Below the pieces are notes generated by a model that saw only the letters and a list, made by a program, of their open reading frames with translations, was not told where the DNA came from and made no database searches. DNA of 37,505 nt from an uncultured Nitrosomonadales bacterium (GTDB lineage: Bacteria; Pseudomonadota; Gammaproteobacteria; Burkholderiales; Gallionellaceae). Each line of letters begins with the position of its first letter. Position 1 is the first letter of the stretch. Shown piece by piece: positions 1 through 8,966 of the stretch. Position numbers and translations under genes: made by a program. The stretch is from positions 1 to 37,505 of the forward strand of contig CAIRBC010000092.1 of NCBI GenBank assembly GCA_903876685.1. Direction: 5' to 3'.

Positions 1-175
1 CCTGGGAGAGCTTCTACCACCCTTTAACCTCATTGGTAATTGCGTAAAGTGTAAACCGAGAAATGAAGGATGCCGAAAAATAGCATGAATCAATTAATAT
101 TCGGCAAACCCATCAATCAGCAGAGCCGGCCTGGTGATGAGGCATGAACGTATTATTTGCGACCGAAATTACCCT

Positions 176-250
176 ACCCCCCGCCCTTCGGGCACGCTCC
201 AGCGGAGGGGTGAACCACCCCGCCCTTCGGGCACCCCACCAGCGGAGGGG
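176..250 (-). repeat. Two tandem copies of GC-rich palindromic repeat (family A)
   Basis: Two adjacent copies, about 176-210 and 213-250, share CGCCCTTCGGGCA followed by a CCAGCGGAGGGG end. They match, in inverted orientation, the copies at 301-340 and 12831-12866. The element resembles the short REP-like intergenic repeats common in proteobacteria. No transposase is nearby. Confidence 0.75.
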
Positions 251-300
251 AATTGGGAAACGAAAAATAGGTTCCTATTCTTAAGGGTTGGAATTTTATT

Positions 301-340
301 CCCCTCCATTGGAGGGGTGCCCGTCAGGGCGGGGTGGTTG
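301..340 (+). repeat. Inverted copy of family A repeat
   Basis: Reads CCCCTCCATTGGAGGGGTGC and continues into a GGGCGGGGTGGT end. The first part is itself a palindrome (CCCCTCC/GGAGGGG). It is inverted relative to the two copies at 176-250 and parallel to the copy at 12831-12866. Confidence 0.75.
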
Positions 341-459
341 TTCAAGCCGTATACTCACGGGCATCAATTTGTTGACACCCAATTTTATGTTTTTAACGGT
401 TCATTTAACCATTATTTCAAATGGAGCCCGACCCCAATAGGGCCCGTATCCGTGCCATG

Positions 460-990
460 TTAATCGTGCAACGGCGGTTTTGCGAGTTTGCGCTGCAAGG
501 TACGGCGATGCATATTCAATGCACGCGCGGTGGCCGAAATATTATCGTCATTTTCGCGCATCACGCGTTGAATGTGTTCCCATTCCAGCTTGTGGACGGG
601 TAACACCTTGACCGGGACATCGCTATTGGCGGCATGTCCGAAAGCGGCAACAATTTCGTCTGCATTGGCGGGCTTGGCAAGATACTGGGTCGCACCGAGC
701 TTGATCGCCTCAACGGCGGTGGCGATACTGGCATAGCCGGTCAGCACTACGATGCGCGTATTCGGATCAAGTTTGTATAGCTCCCTGACCAGCACTAACC
801 CTGACGCACCCGCCATCTTCAAATCAACTACGGCATATTCGGGCGGATTAGCCTGCGCCAGTGGCATCGCCTGTTCCACGCTATGCGCCAGCGTAACCCG
901 ATAGCCGCGCTTTTCCAACGCCTGCTTTAACACCCGACAGAAGGTGTGATCATCATCCGTCAGCAACAGGGTGGCCGCTTGTTCGGTCAA
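460..990 (-). CDS. regA: RegA/PrrA/ActR-type redox response regulator
   Basis: This 176-aa protein is the output partner of the RegB-like kinase encoded just upstream. The N-terminal receiver domain (about 8-125) shows the acidic pocket TDDD, the phospho-acceptor Asp in VVDLKMAG, and the conserved Lys in LAKPA. The C-terminal Fis-type helix-turn-helix contains NMHRRTLQRKLAK, nearly the invariant recognition helix of the RegA/PrrA/ActR family, and there is no AAA+ domain between the two, so it is not an NtrC-type activator. It starts with TTG, preceded by GGGAG, and overlaps the regB stop codon by four bases (TTGA), so the two are translationally coupled. In known systems RegA controls respiration, carbon and nitrogen genes in response to redox state; the targets here are unknown. 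Confidence 0.9.
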   Translation of the reverse strand: MTEQAATLLLTDDDHTFCRVLKQALEKRGYRVTLAHSVEQAMPLAQANPPEYAVVDLKMAGASGLVLVRELYKLDPNTRIVVLTGYASIATAVEAIKLGATQYLAKPANADEIVAAFGHAANSDVPVKVLPVHKLEWEHIQRVMRENDDNISATARALNMHRRTLQRKLAKPPLHD

Positions 991-2246
991 GTCCGGACTC
1001 CCGTCAGTGGCAGGATAATTTCGGTGGTTGCGCCGCCTTGCTCACGGTTATAAAGTCGCACCGAACCGCCCATACGCTCCAGGGTGGCATTGGCCAGAAA
1101 CAGACCAAGCCCGTGCCCTTCAGCCTTGGTGGTAAAAAATGCCGATCCGGCTTTAAGCTCGGCTTCTGCACTGAGCCCTTGTCCAGAATCGTGAATTTCC
1201 AGAATAAAGTGCTGTTTGTCCCAGGAGATGCAAATTTCAATCGGCTCGGCGTTTGCCGGAAGCGCATCGGCGGCATTATTCAGCAAATTCATCAGCGCGG
1301 CACGCAAGGTTGCGTCCATGCCAAGCTGCGGCGCAGGCATTGCTCCATGATTGCGATACTCATAGCGGGCTGCAGGCCGCAATAACTGCCATTCGTCCAA
1401 CAATTCTGCCATTAACCGGTCGACCGGATGCAACAGCGCAGCCCCGCTATCTTGCGCGTTGGCGAGTATCTGGGTAAGAATGCGTTTGCATGCCCTCACC
1501 TGCTCATCGAGTATCGATAAAGCCTCGCAAAAGTCTGACTCTGCTTCGTGCTGCAATTCACCAATTACTACCGCCATCGTGGCCAAGGGGGTGCCCAGTT
1601 CATGCGCCGCACTTGCTGCCTGCACACCCAGCGCCACAATACGCTCGTTACGCAAAATTTCCATGCGCACCTGTTCCAGCATTTCATCGCGGTGTCGCAC
1701 CGCCTGAGCCATTTGCACCACAAAATAGGCCACCACCATGCTGCTGAAAACAAAGCCCAGCCACATACCCACCACATGCATATTAAATGCACTGACATTA
1801 TCATGCGGATGCGGCAAGGGAATATAAAACACCATCAGCACACTGTAACAAACGGTGGTGAGTGCCGCCATCCCCCAGGTATAACGGGCAGGCAGAGTCG
1901 CAGCGGCAATTACCAGCGGCAACAGATAAAGCGAAATAAATGGATTGGTCGAGCCGCCGCTGTAATAAAGCAATACGCCTAGCTCCAGCACATCCACGCA
2001 TAACTGAGCATAAAGCTCCCTATCCAGAACCGGCTTATTACTACGCTGCCTAAGCCACGACAGGCAATTAAACAGGGCCAACACCGCCATCGACAACAGC
2101 ATCGGCAGCCAGTCCAATTTCAGTTCAAGGATTTTCCAGGAGCCAAGCAAGGTCAACAGTTGTACTGCGACCGCAATCCCCCGCAAGGCGATCAGACGGC
2201 GCAGCAGACTGTGGCCGGCCAGTGAAGAAATTGATGGAGGATTCAT
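987..2246 (-). CDS. regB: RegB/PrrB-type redox sensor histidine kinase
   Basis: A 419-aa membrane histidine kinase. About six hydrophobic segments occupy residues 1-185. They include GGSTNPF, which matches the GGXXNPF quinone-binding heptapeptide of RegB. The H-box AAHELGTPLATM is typical of RegB. The C-terminal ATPase domain shows an N-box (LMNLLNNAADAL) and a glycine box (GHGLGLFLANATLERMGG). A Cys in RACKRIL, in the dimerisation region, is a candidate for the redox-active Cys described in RegB, but I did not align it. The gene starts at ATG 2246 and is divergent from the copper chaperone gene, with about 130 bases between them. It would sense the quinone-pool redox state and phosphorylate the following response regulator. 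Confidence 0.9.
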   Translation of the reverse strand: MNPPSISSLAGHSLLRRLIALRGIAVAVQLLTLLGSWKILELKLDWLPMLLSMAVLALFNCLSWLRQRSNKPVLDRELYAQLCVDVLELGVLLYYSGGSTNPFISLYLLPLVIAAATLPARYTWGMAALTTVCYSVLMVFYIPLPHPHDNVSAFNMHVVGMWLGFVFSSMVVAYFVVQMAQAVRHRDEMLEQVRMEILRNERIVALGVQAASAAHELGTPLATMAVVIGELQHEAESDFCEALSILDEQVRACKRILTQILANAQDSGAALLHPVDRLMAELLDEWQLLRPAARYEYRNHGAMPAPQLGMDATLRAALMNLLNNAADALPANAEPIEICISWDKQHFILEIHDSGQGLSAEAELKAGSAFFTTKAEGHGLGLFLANATLERMGGSVRLYNREQGGATTEIILPLTGVRT

Positions 2247-2337
2247 GCCAGTATTGTAAACGAAGCTCCCGGGATGTAGAGCATCAATCCAGCTTGAGAT
2301 TTAACCGTTGAGATGCACATACCGGATAAATGGTATG

Positions 2338-2343
2338 TATAAT
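2338..2343 (+). promoter_or_regulatory. Possible -10 box of the PCuAC gene
   Basis: A perfect TATAAT lies 34 bases before the favoured ATG at 2378. No good -35 element stands at the proper spacing, so this is a weak call. Its position argues against translation starting at the upstream ATG of the ORF track. Confidence 0.35.
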
Positions 2344-2377
2344 TTGCCTGTCCCTATTCACTCACCCTAAAATTATC

Positions 2378-2821
2378 ATGAAACAGTTTTTATCCGGTTT
2401 ACTGGGTTTTTTATTATGTTCCACCGTCTATGCGGGAGACATCCTGGTAGAAAATGCCTATACACGTGCCACTGCTCCAGGACAGGATATGGCCATGGTG
2501 TACCTGTCGATTACCAGCAAACAGGCTGCCTCGCTGGTCGGCGTCTCTAGCACGGCTGCAAAAAACGCCGAGATGCACAACATGGAACATAAAGTCGGCA
2601 TGATGAAAATGCTCGAGGTCAAATCGATCAGCCTGCCGGCCAATCAGCGCATGGAAATGGGCTTGCATGGCTACCATCTGGTGCTCAATGGCCTGAAGAC
2701 GCCGCTTACGGCAGGTGCGAGTATTCCACTGACCTTGACTATCGAAATGGGCGATAAGCAGCGCGTAAAGCTCGATGTCAAGGCTGAAGTCAGGCCGCTG
2801 ACCGAGGCTACTAAAAAATAA
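2378..2821 (+). CDS. Periplasmic copper chaperone PCu(A)C family
   Basis: A 147-aa protein with a signal peptide (MKQFLSGLLGFLLCSTVYA, then GD) followed by the PCuAC (DUF461) domain. The family delivers Cu(I) to the CuA centre of cytochrome c oxidase or related sites in the periplasm. The family motif is H-x10-M-x21-H-x-M. Here the first His is in EMHN, the first Met follows ten residues later in MMKM, and the second His stands in GYHLV, but the final Met is replaced by Val. The Cu site therefore lacks one canonical ligand. I chose ATG 2378 over the track start because it begins directly with the signal peptide. The large MHYT kinase follows 29 bases downstream on the same strand, probably in one transcript. 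Confidence 0.85.
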   Translation: MKQFLSGLLGFLLCSTVYAGDILVENAYTRATAPGQDMAMVYLSITSKQAASLVGVSSTAAKNAEMHNMEHKVGMMKMLEVKSISLPANQRMEMGLHGYHLVLNGLKTPLTAGASIPLTLTIEMGDKQRVKLDVKAEVRPLTEATKK

Positions 2822-2850
2822 TGGTAATTTAATGTCAGCGGTGATCGGAC

Positions 2851-5800
2851 TTGTCTGCTTCCTGGAACAGTTTACTGATTTTATTGTCAGGGGTGCTTGC
2901 GGTAGCAGGTTGCTTTGCCTCGCTGCAATATGCGCAGCGGATACACTCCTCCAGCGGACGCGTAGCCGAACTCTGGGCGGCCAGAAGCGGTATCACGCTA
3001 GGGGTGACGATCTGGGCGACGCATTTGATCGGTATGCTGGCGCTGATACTACCGATCAAAGTTTACTATGACCTGACACTGACCCTGCTTTCCCTGTTGC
3101 CAGTCCTTGCCGGAACGCTGTTGGGTTTCAATGCGCTTTGCCGCAAGGCTGGCGAAACGCGCATCATCCTCTACGGTTTGCTAATGGGTCTGGGGATTAG
3201 TGCGATGCATTACACCGCGATGCTGGCACTCAAACTGGCACCGGCAATCCGTTTTACTCCTTTTTTTTCCAGCTTGTCCGTTGCGCTTGCCTTGATGACT
3301 TCCGTGGGTGCACTATTGTTATTGCATCGGCGCGCGCTCACGCTCAAGCTGCATCTGATGGCCTGCTGTCTGGGGTTGTTGTTGTTTGGCATTTACGCGA
3401 CGGCAATGCTCAGCACACAGTTTCAAGCGGATAGCCAGCCAGTGAGCATTAGTATGCCCATTGAACATGACACACTGGCGTGGCTGGTTGCCTCGATTGT
3501 CTTGTTGTTTATCGGCGGTAGTTTCTTTCTGACCCTGTTTGATCAGCGCAAGTCGCTGCGCGATGGACAGGTGCTGGCCGTGCTGGTGCTGGCCTTTTCC
3601 CTGACCGTCACTTATCAGTTATGGCATAGCGCGCGGCAAGATGCGCTGCAAGATGCACAGCAGATACAAAATAATCAAAAAATCGACCTGAACCAGTCCA
3701 ACATTGTTGCCGGTTGTGGCATGCTTCTCAGCCTGTTGCTTTCACTATTTACCTGGTTCATGGTTGCGGCAAGAACGAATGCACTGCAAGCCGCCGAGGC
3801 TTTGGAGCGCGAAAGCCGCAAAAACGAGACGCTATTGCGCACCGCCAACGACAGTATTTACATTTTCGACCTCAGTGGACAGGTGTTACAGGTAAATGAT
3901 GCGTTCGCCAATATGCTGGGCTACCCCAAAGCACAGTTGCTGACCATGAATGTGGCACAATGGAACGCGCAATGGAGCAAACAGGAACTACTTTTTAAAA
4001 TAAATGAACTAGGCAGCAGCAACCCCCCCTTTGAAAGCCGGCATCGCTGCCGCGATGGCAGGATAATCGATGTCGAAATCAGTGCCTCCCGGGTGGAAAT
4101 CGATGGCAACCCGGTGATCTACAACTCGGTTCGCGAAATCACCGAACGAAAAAAATCCGAGATAGAACGACTACAGGCAGAAAAAGCGTTACGTGTCAGC
4201 GAGGAACGCTGGAGTTTTGCGCTGGAAGGTGCAGGTGAAGGGGTCTGGGACTGGGATATGCAGACCGGCTTGGTGATGTATTCAAAACGTTACAAGGAAA
4301 TGTTGGGTTTCCCCGAAAATGCCGACTGGAACGGCCTTGACGATTGGTCGAAGCGGGTCAATCCGAATGATTTGCGACATGCGATGATGGATCTGGAAAA
4401 GTATCTGGATGGAAATTCGCCTGCTTATACTGTTGATTACCGGATGATATGCCAGGATGGAAGCGAGAAATGGGTTTCTGCTCGAGGCATGGTAGTGAAC
4501 CGCGCCGAAGACGGCAGACCGCTGCGCATGATCGGTACACATACTGACATCACCGAGCGCAAGCAGGCGGCAGAGGCGATACGCATCAGCGAGGCTCGGC
4601 TGCGTATGTTGCTGGATTCGGCAGCCGAGGCAATTTTCGGTCTGGACAAAGCAGGTAATTGTACTTTCTGCAATCCTTCCTGCCTCAAAATGCTGGGCTA
4701 TGAGGATCCCGGTGAGCTGATTGGCAAAAACATGCATCAGCTGATTCATTACCAGTATCCTGACGGAACTGCCTATCCGATTGAAGAATGCAGAGTCTGT
4801 CAGGCGCTCAGCTCAGGTGCGGAAACACATATGGAATATGGGATGTTCTGGCGTGCCGATGGCAGTGGTTTCCCCAATGAATGCTGGTCACATCCACAGT
4901 TGCATCACGGCGAGGTAGTGGGTGCAGTGGTCACCTTTCTGGATATTTCAGAACGGTTAAAGGACAATGAAACACTGCTCAAACTTTCCAAAGCGGTGGA
5001 AAACAGCCCGGCCAGCGTGATCATCACCGATATCCACGGCACGATCGAATATGTCAATCCAAAATTTACCGCCATCACCGGCTACAGCCGTGACGAGGCT
5101 CTCGGACAAAATCCGCGCCTGCTCAAATCCGGTCTGTTATCACCTGTATTCTATGAAAAATTGTGGAACACCATCCTGTCCGGAGAAATCTGGGTAGGAG
5201 AATTGCATAACCGCAAGAAAAACGGCGAGATTTATTTCGAGGCGGCCACCATTTCTCCGATACGCGATGACCAGCAAAAAATCACCCATTTCGTGGCCGT
5301 AAAGGAAGATATTACCGAACGTAAACGCACCGAACAAGAACTGAAAAAGTCTGCTGCCGTTGCAGAGGCAGCCAATCGTGCCAAGAGCGATTTTCTCGCC
5401 AATATGAGCCACGAAATCCGCACGCCAATGAATGCCATCATCGGTTTCTCGCAACTGTGTCTGCAATCCGAACTGGCACCGACACAACGGGATTATCTGG
5501 ACAAAGTTTACCGTTCGGCGAATTCCTTACTGGGAATAATCAACGATATTCTTGATTTTTCCAAGGTTGAGGCGGGCAAACTGGAGATGGAGCGTACACG
5601 CTTTCACCTGCATGAAGTGCTGGGTGGCGTTGCTGCGATTGCCAGTTTTCGTGCCAAAGAAAAAGGTCTGGATCTTCAATTCGATTGCGCACCCGAGATC
5701 CCCTTTAGCTTGCTGGGAGATCCGCTGCGCCTGGGACAGGTGCTGAATAACCTGGTCGGCAACGCCATCAAATTCACCCATACCGGGCAAGTCATCATTA

Positions 5801-7509
5801 AGGTCAACATCGAAAGCCAGTCGCAGCAACAGATCGTGCTGTGCTTTATGGTCAGCGACAGCGGTATTGGACTGACGCCGGAGCAAATTGGCAAGCTGTT
5901 CCAGTCCTTCAGTCAGGCGGATGCCTCTATCACCCGGCAATATGGCGGAACCGGCCTCGGGCTGGCTATTTCCAAACGTCTGGTCGAATTAATGGGAGGA
6001 AACATCTGGGTGCAAAGCACACCGGGTAAAGGCAGCGTTTTTTCCTTCAATCTGCCCCTGCAAAGTTTGGCGGAAAATATCACTACCCCTGATTTAAGCG
6101 GGCGCAGGATACTGGTGGTAGATGCTGACGAAACAGTGCGCAACCAGACCGTGTCCTATCTGAAGTCAATGCATATTCAGACTGATGCAGCGGCCAACAG
6201 CGGCGAAGGATTGCTGGCAATCACACAGGCGGATAAGGCCGGTTGCCCGTATAGCGAGGTGCTGCTCGATGCTGACCTGCCGGATCATAGCGACCCATCG
6301 GTGCTGGAAATGCTACAGCAGATTAAACAGGGGCTCTCACTGACACACCGGCCGCGCGTCATCACGATCAATTCACCCCGACACCCCTATACCCCAGGAA
6401 TCAATGAGCTGCTGCCCGATTCGATGATAAGCAAGCCGTTCAGCGCCGCCATCCTGTATGACAAGCTGATGACTATTGATCCAGCGCCTTTGCCGCAGCT
6501 CAGAAACCAGGTCGGTTTGAGCGGGTTACAGGTACTGCTGGTGGAAGATAATGAAATTAATCAGCAACTGGCCAGCATATTATTAAAACGCGCCCATATC
6601 AAAGTTCACATCGCCCAAGATGGGATTGAGGCGGTAGAGGCCGTACAACAACAGTCTTTTGATGCGGTGCTGATGGATATGCAAATGCCGCGCATGGATG
6701 GTCTGGAGGCTACCCGTCAGATCAGGACTCAATTTGCAACATTGCCCATTATTGCGATGACGGCCAATGCGATGGCGAGAGACCGCGAACAATGCCTGGC
6801 TGCAGGAATGAACGGTTATCTTACCAAGCCGATGAATGTCCAAAATTTATATGCAGCACTTGCACAATGGACGAATCGTATCCTGCCAGACCCAATAGAA
6901 CACGTTGCAGCGCCGGTACACACCATTAATCCCAAGGTGCTGAACATAGAGAAAGCTATTGCCGGAATAGGCGGCTTGGATATTTATCAGACGGTGCTTG
7001 GCAAATTCACCGCCAATCAGGGCAGGACTCTTGAAGCCATCAGGGCCGCGCTGGAAGCCAAGGATTTAAAAACGGCTGAGCGACTGATCCACACACTGAA
7101 GGGAATCGCAGCGACCATTGGAGCAGTTGCGTTGACCGAGTCTGCAAAGCGTCTACAAGTGGTCATTCATAATGCCGAAGATCCGGTCAAGGCCTTCGCG
7201 ACTGCAGCAAATGACCTGGCTCAGGTGATCTCCGAGGTGAATGTTTTTCTACAGTCCCGTGAAATTATCGCCACGCAGCCCTCGCTCGACCCTGCCAGAC
7301 TAGCGGAGCTAATGGCGCAATTGTCGCTGCAATTGAATGCCTTTGATTCTGCTGCCGGTGACACCATGAACCTGATCAATCAGCAAGTCAAACAGACCGA
7401 AATGGCGGAGCGTTTTGCCGACTTAACCCGTTATATCAGCAATTATGATTACGAAAATGCGCTAACAGAAGCCGAGCAGATTGTCCTTGAACAAACTAAC
7501 CCCGGCTAA
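2851..7509 (+). CDS. MHYT-PAS hybrid sensor histidine kinase with two receivers and HPt
   Basis: A 1552-aa multi-domain phosphorelay kinase. Residues 1-240 are an MHYT membrane sensor with three motif repeats: THLIGMLA (degenerate), AMHYTAMLA (canonical) and YATAMLS (degenerate). A further membrane span ends near 310. Four PAS/PAC units follow (about 325-440, 450-570, 580-700, 705-825), three of them ending in ITERK or ISER-type motifs. HisKA carries [12 protein letters not shown] with His near 855. The ATPase domain has GNAIKF and [13 protein letters not shown]. Receiver 1 (about 1083-1205) is divergent. Receiver 2 (about 1226-1345) is canonical, with VEDNEINQ and [11 protein letters not shown]-terminal HPt has LIHTLKGIA near 1412. 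TTG 2851 is the first start after an in-frame stop, with a poor ribosome site. MHYT domains are proposed to bind copper or sense diatomic gases. No partner DNA-binding regulator is adjacent. Confidence 0.88.
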   Translation: MSASWNSLLILLSGVLAVAGCFASLQYAQRIHSSSGRVAELWAARSGITLGVTIWATHLIGMLALILPIKVYYDLTLTLLSLLPVLAGTLLGFNALCRKAGETRIILYGLLMGLGISAMHYTAMLALKLAPAIRFTPFFSSLSVALALMTSVGALLLLHRRALTLKLHLMACCLGLLLFGIYATAMLSTQFQADSQPVSISMPIEHDTLAWLVASIVLLFIGGSFFLTLFDQRKSLRDGQVLAVLVLAFSLTVTYQLWHSARQDALQDAQQIQNNQKIDLNQSNIVAGCGMLLSLLLSLFTWFMVAARTNALQAAEALERESRKNETLLRTANDSIYIFDLSGQVLQVNDAFANMLGYPKAQLLTMNVAQWNAQWSKQELLFKINELGSSNPPFESRHRCRDGRIIDVEISASRVEIDGNPVIYNSVREITERKKSEIERLQAEKALRVSEERWSFALEGAGEGVWDWDMQTGLVMYSKRYKEMLGFPENADWNGLDDWSKRVNPNDLRHAMMDLEKYLDGNSPAYTVDYRMICQDGSEKWVSARGMVVNRAEDGRPLRMIGTHTDITERKQAAEAIRISEARLRMLLDSAAEAIFGLDKAGNCTFCNPSCLKMLGYEDPGELIGKNMHQLIHYQYPDGTAYPIEECRVCQALSSGAETHMEYGMFWRADGSGFPNECWSHPQLHHGEVVGAVVTFLDISERLKDNETLLKLSKAVENSPASVIITDIHGTIEYVNPKFTAITGYSRDEALGQNPRLLKSGLLSPVFYEKLWNTILSGEIWVGELHNRKKNGEIYFEAATISPIRDDQQKITHFVAVKEDITERKRTEQELKKSAAVAEAANRAKSDFLANMSHEIRTPMNAIIGFSQLCLQSELAPTQRDYLDKVYRSANSLLGIINDILDFSKVEAGKLEMERTRFHLHEVLGGVAAIASFRAKEKGLDLQFDCAPEIPFSLLGDPLRLGQVLNNLVGNAIKFTHTGQVIIKVNIESQSQQQIVLCFMVSDSGIGLTPEQIGKLFQSFSQADASITRQYGGTGLGLAISKRLVELMGGNIWVQSTPGKGSVFSFNLPLQSLAENITTPDLSGRRILVVDADETVRNQTVSYLKSMHIQTDAAANSGEGLLAITQADKAGCPYSEVLLDADLPDHSDPSVLEMLQQIKQGLSLTHRPRVITINSPRHPYTPGINELLPDSMISKPFSAAILYDKLMTIDPAPLPQLRNQVGLSGLQVLLVEDNEINQQLASILLKRAHIKVHIAQDGIEAVEAVQQQSFDAVLMDMQMPRMDGLEATRQIRTQFATLPIIAMTANAMARDREQCLAAGMNGYLTKPMNVQNLYAALAQWTNRILPDPIEHVAAPVHTINPKVLNIEKAIAGIGGLDIYQTVLGKFTANQGRTLEAIRAALEAKDLKTAERLIHTLKGIAATIGAVALTESAKRLQVVIHNAEDPVKAFATAANDLAQVISEVNVFLQSREIIATQPSLDPARLAELMAQLSLQLNAFDSAAGDTMNLINQQVKQTEMAERFADLTRYISNYDYENALTEAEQIVLEQTNPG

Positions 7510-7563
7510 AAAAATTTCTAGGATCTGGCAACTTGTGTCCAACTTTTTTGAAAAAGGTTTAAT

Positions 7564-8916
7564 TTAAAAAGTCAGTCCGGCACCCAGCGTCAGCGAATTC
7601 CCAAAGCGGTGACTTCGGGGATCAACCCCGGCAATCGCCAGTTCTGAGGGCATTGAAATCGGTGCCGGTGCGTAATGGCCGTAGCGTACCTGCCCCAGCC
7701 CCCCATAAAGTTGCAGGTCTTTATAAACTTCAGGCATGCGTCTGTAGATACCCAGATTGATAAAAGTAGCCGTATTGCTTTGCCCATACTCGGTGGGTGT
7801 TTGCGTATAGGTTTTATTCAGTCTGACAAAGCCCCCGGTGTAAGTCCATAATCCGTCCATACGACTCAACCCGCCCATCACATCCAGTGACCAGGCACTA
7901 TGACCACCATTCAGCGAAGGATTGGTCACACTCAGGGTATTATTGAACCCGGAAGGGAAATAACAATAAGTGGCAAAATCGCATTGATAAGCCACGCCTG
8001 ACCAGTAATTGCGCTTAATTCCCAGCGTTGCTACCCAATTACCATCAAAATAATGGTTACCCTGAAGAATCTGCACGCTCTCGGTAGGACGGGTATAAGT
8101 GCCGGGTACGATTAAGCCCAAGCCGTCTGCATTACCCACATCGCCGACCAGCGGCCCCTTGCCCCACGAGGACTGCTGCCCTCCTCGGGTATCCTGAAAA
8201 ATGTATTCCACCAGGTTGGATGCATCCGCATACTGTACAAAAATCTCCAACTGTTTGGGTCTGGGCGTCGTTTCGTCATAGCTTACCAGCGAGGCATTCC
8301 TGGCAAGTCGGGTATTGTCCGTAGCATAAGTGACCTCAAGCAAAAGTTTTTTGCCACCCTCCAATTCGAGCATCGGCCCGGTATACCGGAGAGCCTTACG
8401 CACAAAGCCGTAACCTGCCCCGGTTTCACTCCAAGCACTCGACAAACCAACAGGATAGCTGAAACTATCCGAGCGTGACCAGGAACGAGTCAGCATCGAA
8501 CCCGCCCTTAACTCGCCATAGACTGGATGGCTTACGGCCAGATTTTGTTCCACGATGGTCTGGCCGACGATGTCCGCCTGCCCATTACGCAACCGGTATC
8601 TCTGATGCCCCGAAATTTTCCAGGCGGAATCGAATTCATGAGACAAATCGCCGCTAAGTCCGGCCAGATTGAACGGTCGATGACTTGCGGATTCTGCCTC
8701 ACCAGGTTGACAGAAGCTGCCGAAAACACCGCGCGGATCATTCGTAAAACCACAATTGACCAGACCTTTAGACTGGTTGGTGTTGGCATGCAGCTCTTCT
8801 TTGACGAACCCTGAAAAACTCGCCGTTGCAAAGTCTCCAAGCTGAAATGTCTGTTCGGCTGAGGCTCCGGTCAGCGAGCACAACCCGCACAGTACAAATG
8901 TCAGTCGCTTCATCAT
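7564..8916 (-). CDS. Outer-membrane beta-barrel porin, probable oligosaccharide channel
   Basis: A protein of 450 aa with a signal peptide (MMKRLTFVLCGLCSLTGASA, then EQ). The body is a run of alternating amphipathic segments rich in Gly, Tyr and Ser, and it ends in GAGLTF. A C-terminal Phe is the usual recognition signal for outer-membrane barrel assembly. I do not recognise a specific porin family. It lies 50 bases downstream of the GH81 glucanase gene on the same strand and probably shares its transcript, so a role in passing beta-glucan oligosaccharides across the outer membrane is a reasonable inference. There is no TonB-dependent receptor or SusD-like protein in the window, so this porin is the only outer-membrane entry route seen. 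Either of two adjacent Met codons could be the start. Confidence 0.7.
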   Translation of the reverse strand: MMKRLTFVLCGLCSLTGASAEQTFQLGDFATASFSGFVKEELHANTNQSKGLVNCGFTNDPRGVFGSFCQPGEAESASHRPFNLAGLSGDLSHEFDSAWKISGHQRYRLRNGQADIVGQTIVEQNLAVSHPVYGELRAGSMLTRSWSRSDSFSYPVGLSSAWSETGAGYGFVRKALRYTGPMLELEGGKKLLLEVTYATDNTRLARNASLVSYDETTPRPKQLEIFVQYADASNLVEYIFQDTRGGQQSSWGKGPLVGDVGNADGLGLIVPGTYTRPTESVQILQGNHYFDGNWVATLGIKRNYWSGVAYQCDFATYCYFPSGFNNTLSVTNPSLNGGHSAWSLDVMGGLSRMDGLWTYTGGFVRLNKTYTQTPTEYGQSNTATFINLGIYRRMPEVYKDLQLYGGLGQVRYGHYAPAPISMPSELAIAGVDPRSHRFGNSLTLGAGLTF

Positions 8917-8966
8917 CCATTCCCCTCGGCAAATTTATAAAAATAATTTCAAAAACAAAACAATGA

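Larger units (their letters stand above)
1..459. other. Gene-free left end with repeats
   Basis: No convincing gene is seen before the stop codon of the response regulator. Bases 1 to about 170 hold nothing recognisable. Bases 176-340 hold three copies of a GC-rich repeat, annotated separately. The two plus-strand ORFs of the track here (134..463 and 421..603) run through repeat DNA or antisense to the regulator gene and have no coding character. Confidence 0.6.

Noticed and set aside
134-463. Plus-strand ORF of 109 aa
   Set aside because: It reads through the family A repeats (RPSGT repeated) and into antisense of the response regulator; no ribosome site and no protein character.
460-990. 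Response regulator as an NtrC-type activator
   Set aside because: It has no AAA+ domain, and the length and HRRTLQRKL helix fit the RegA family.
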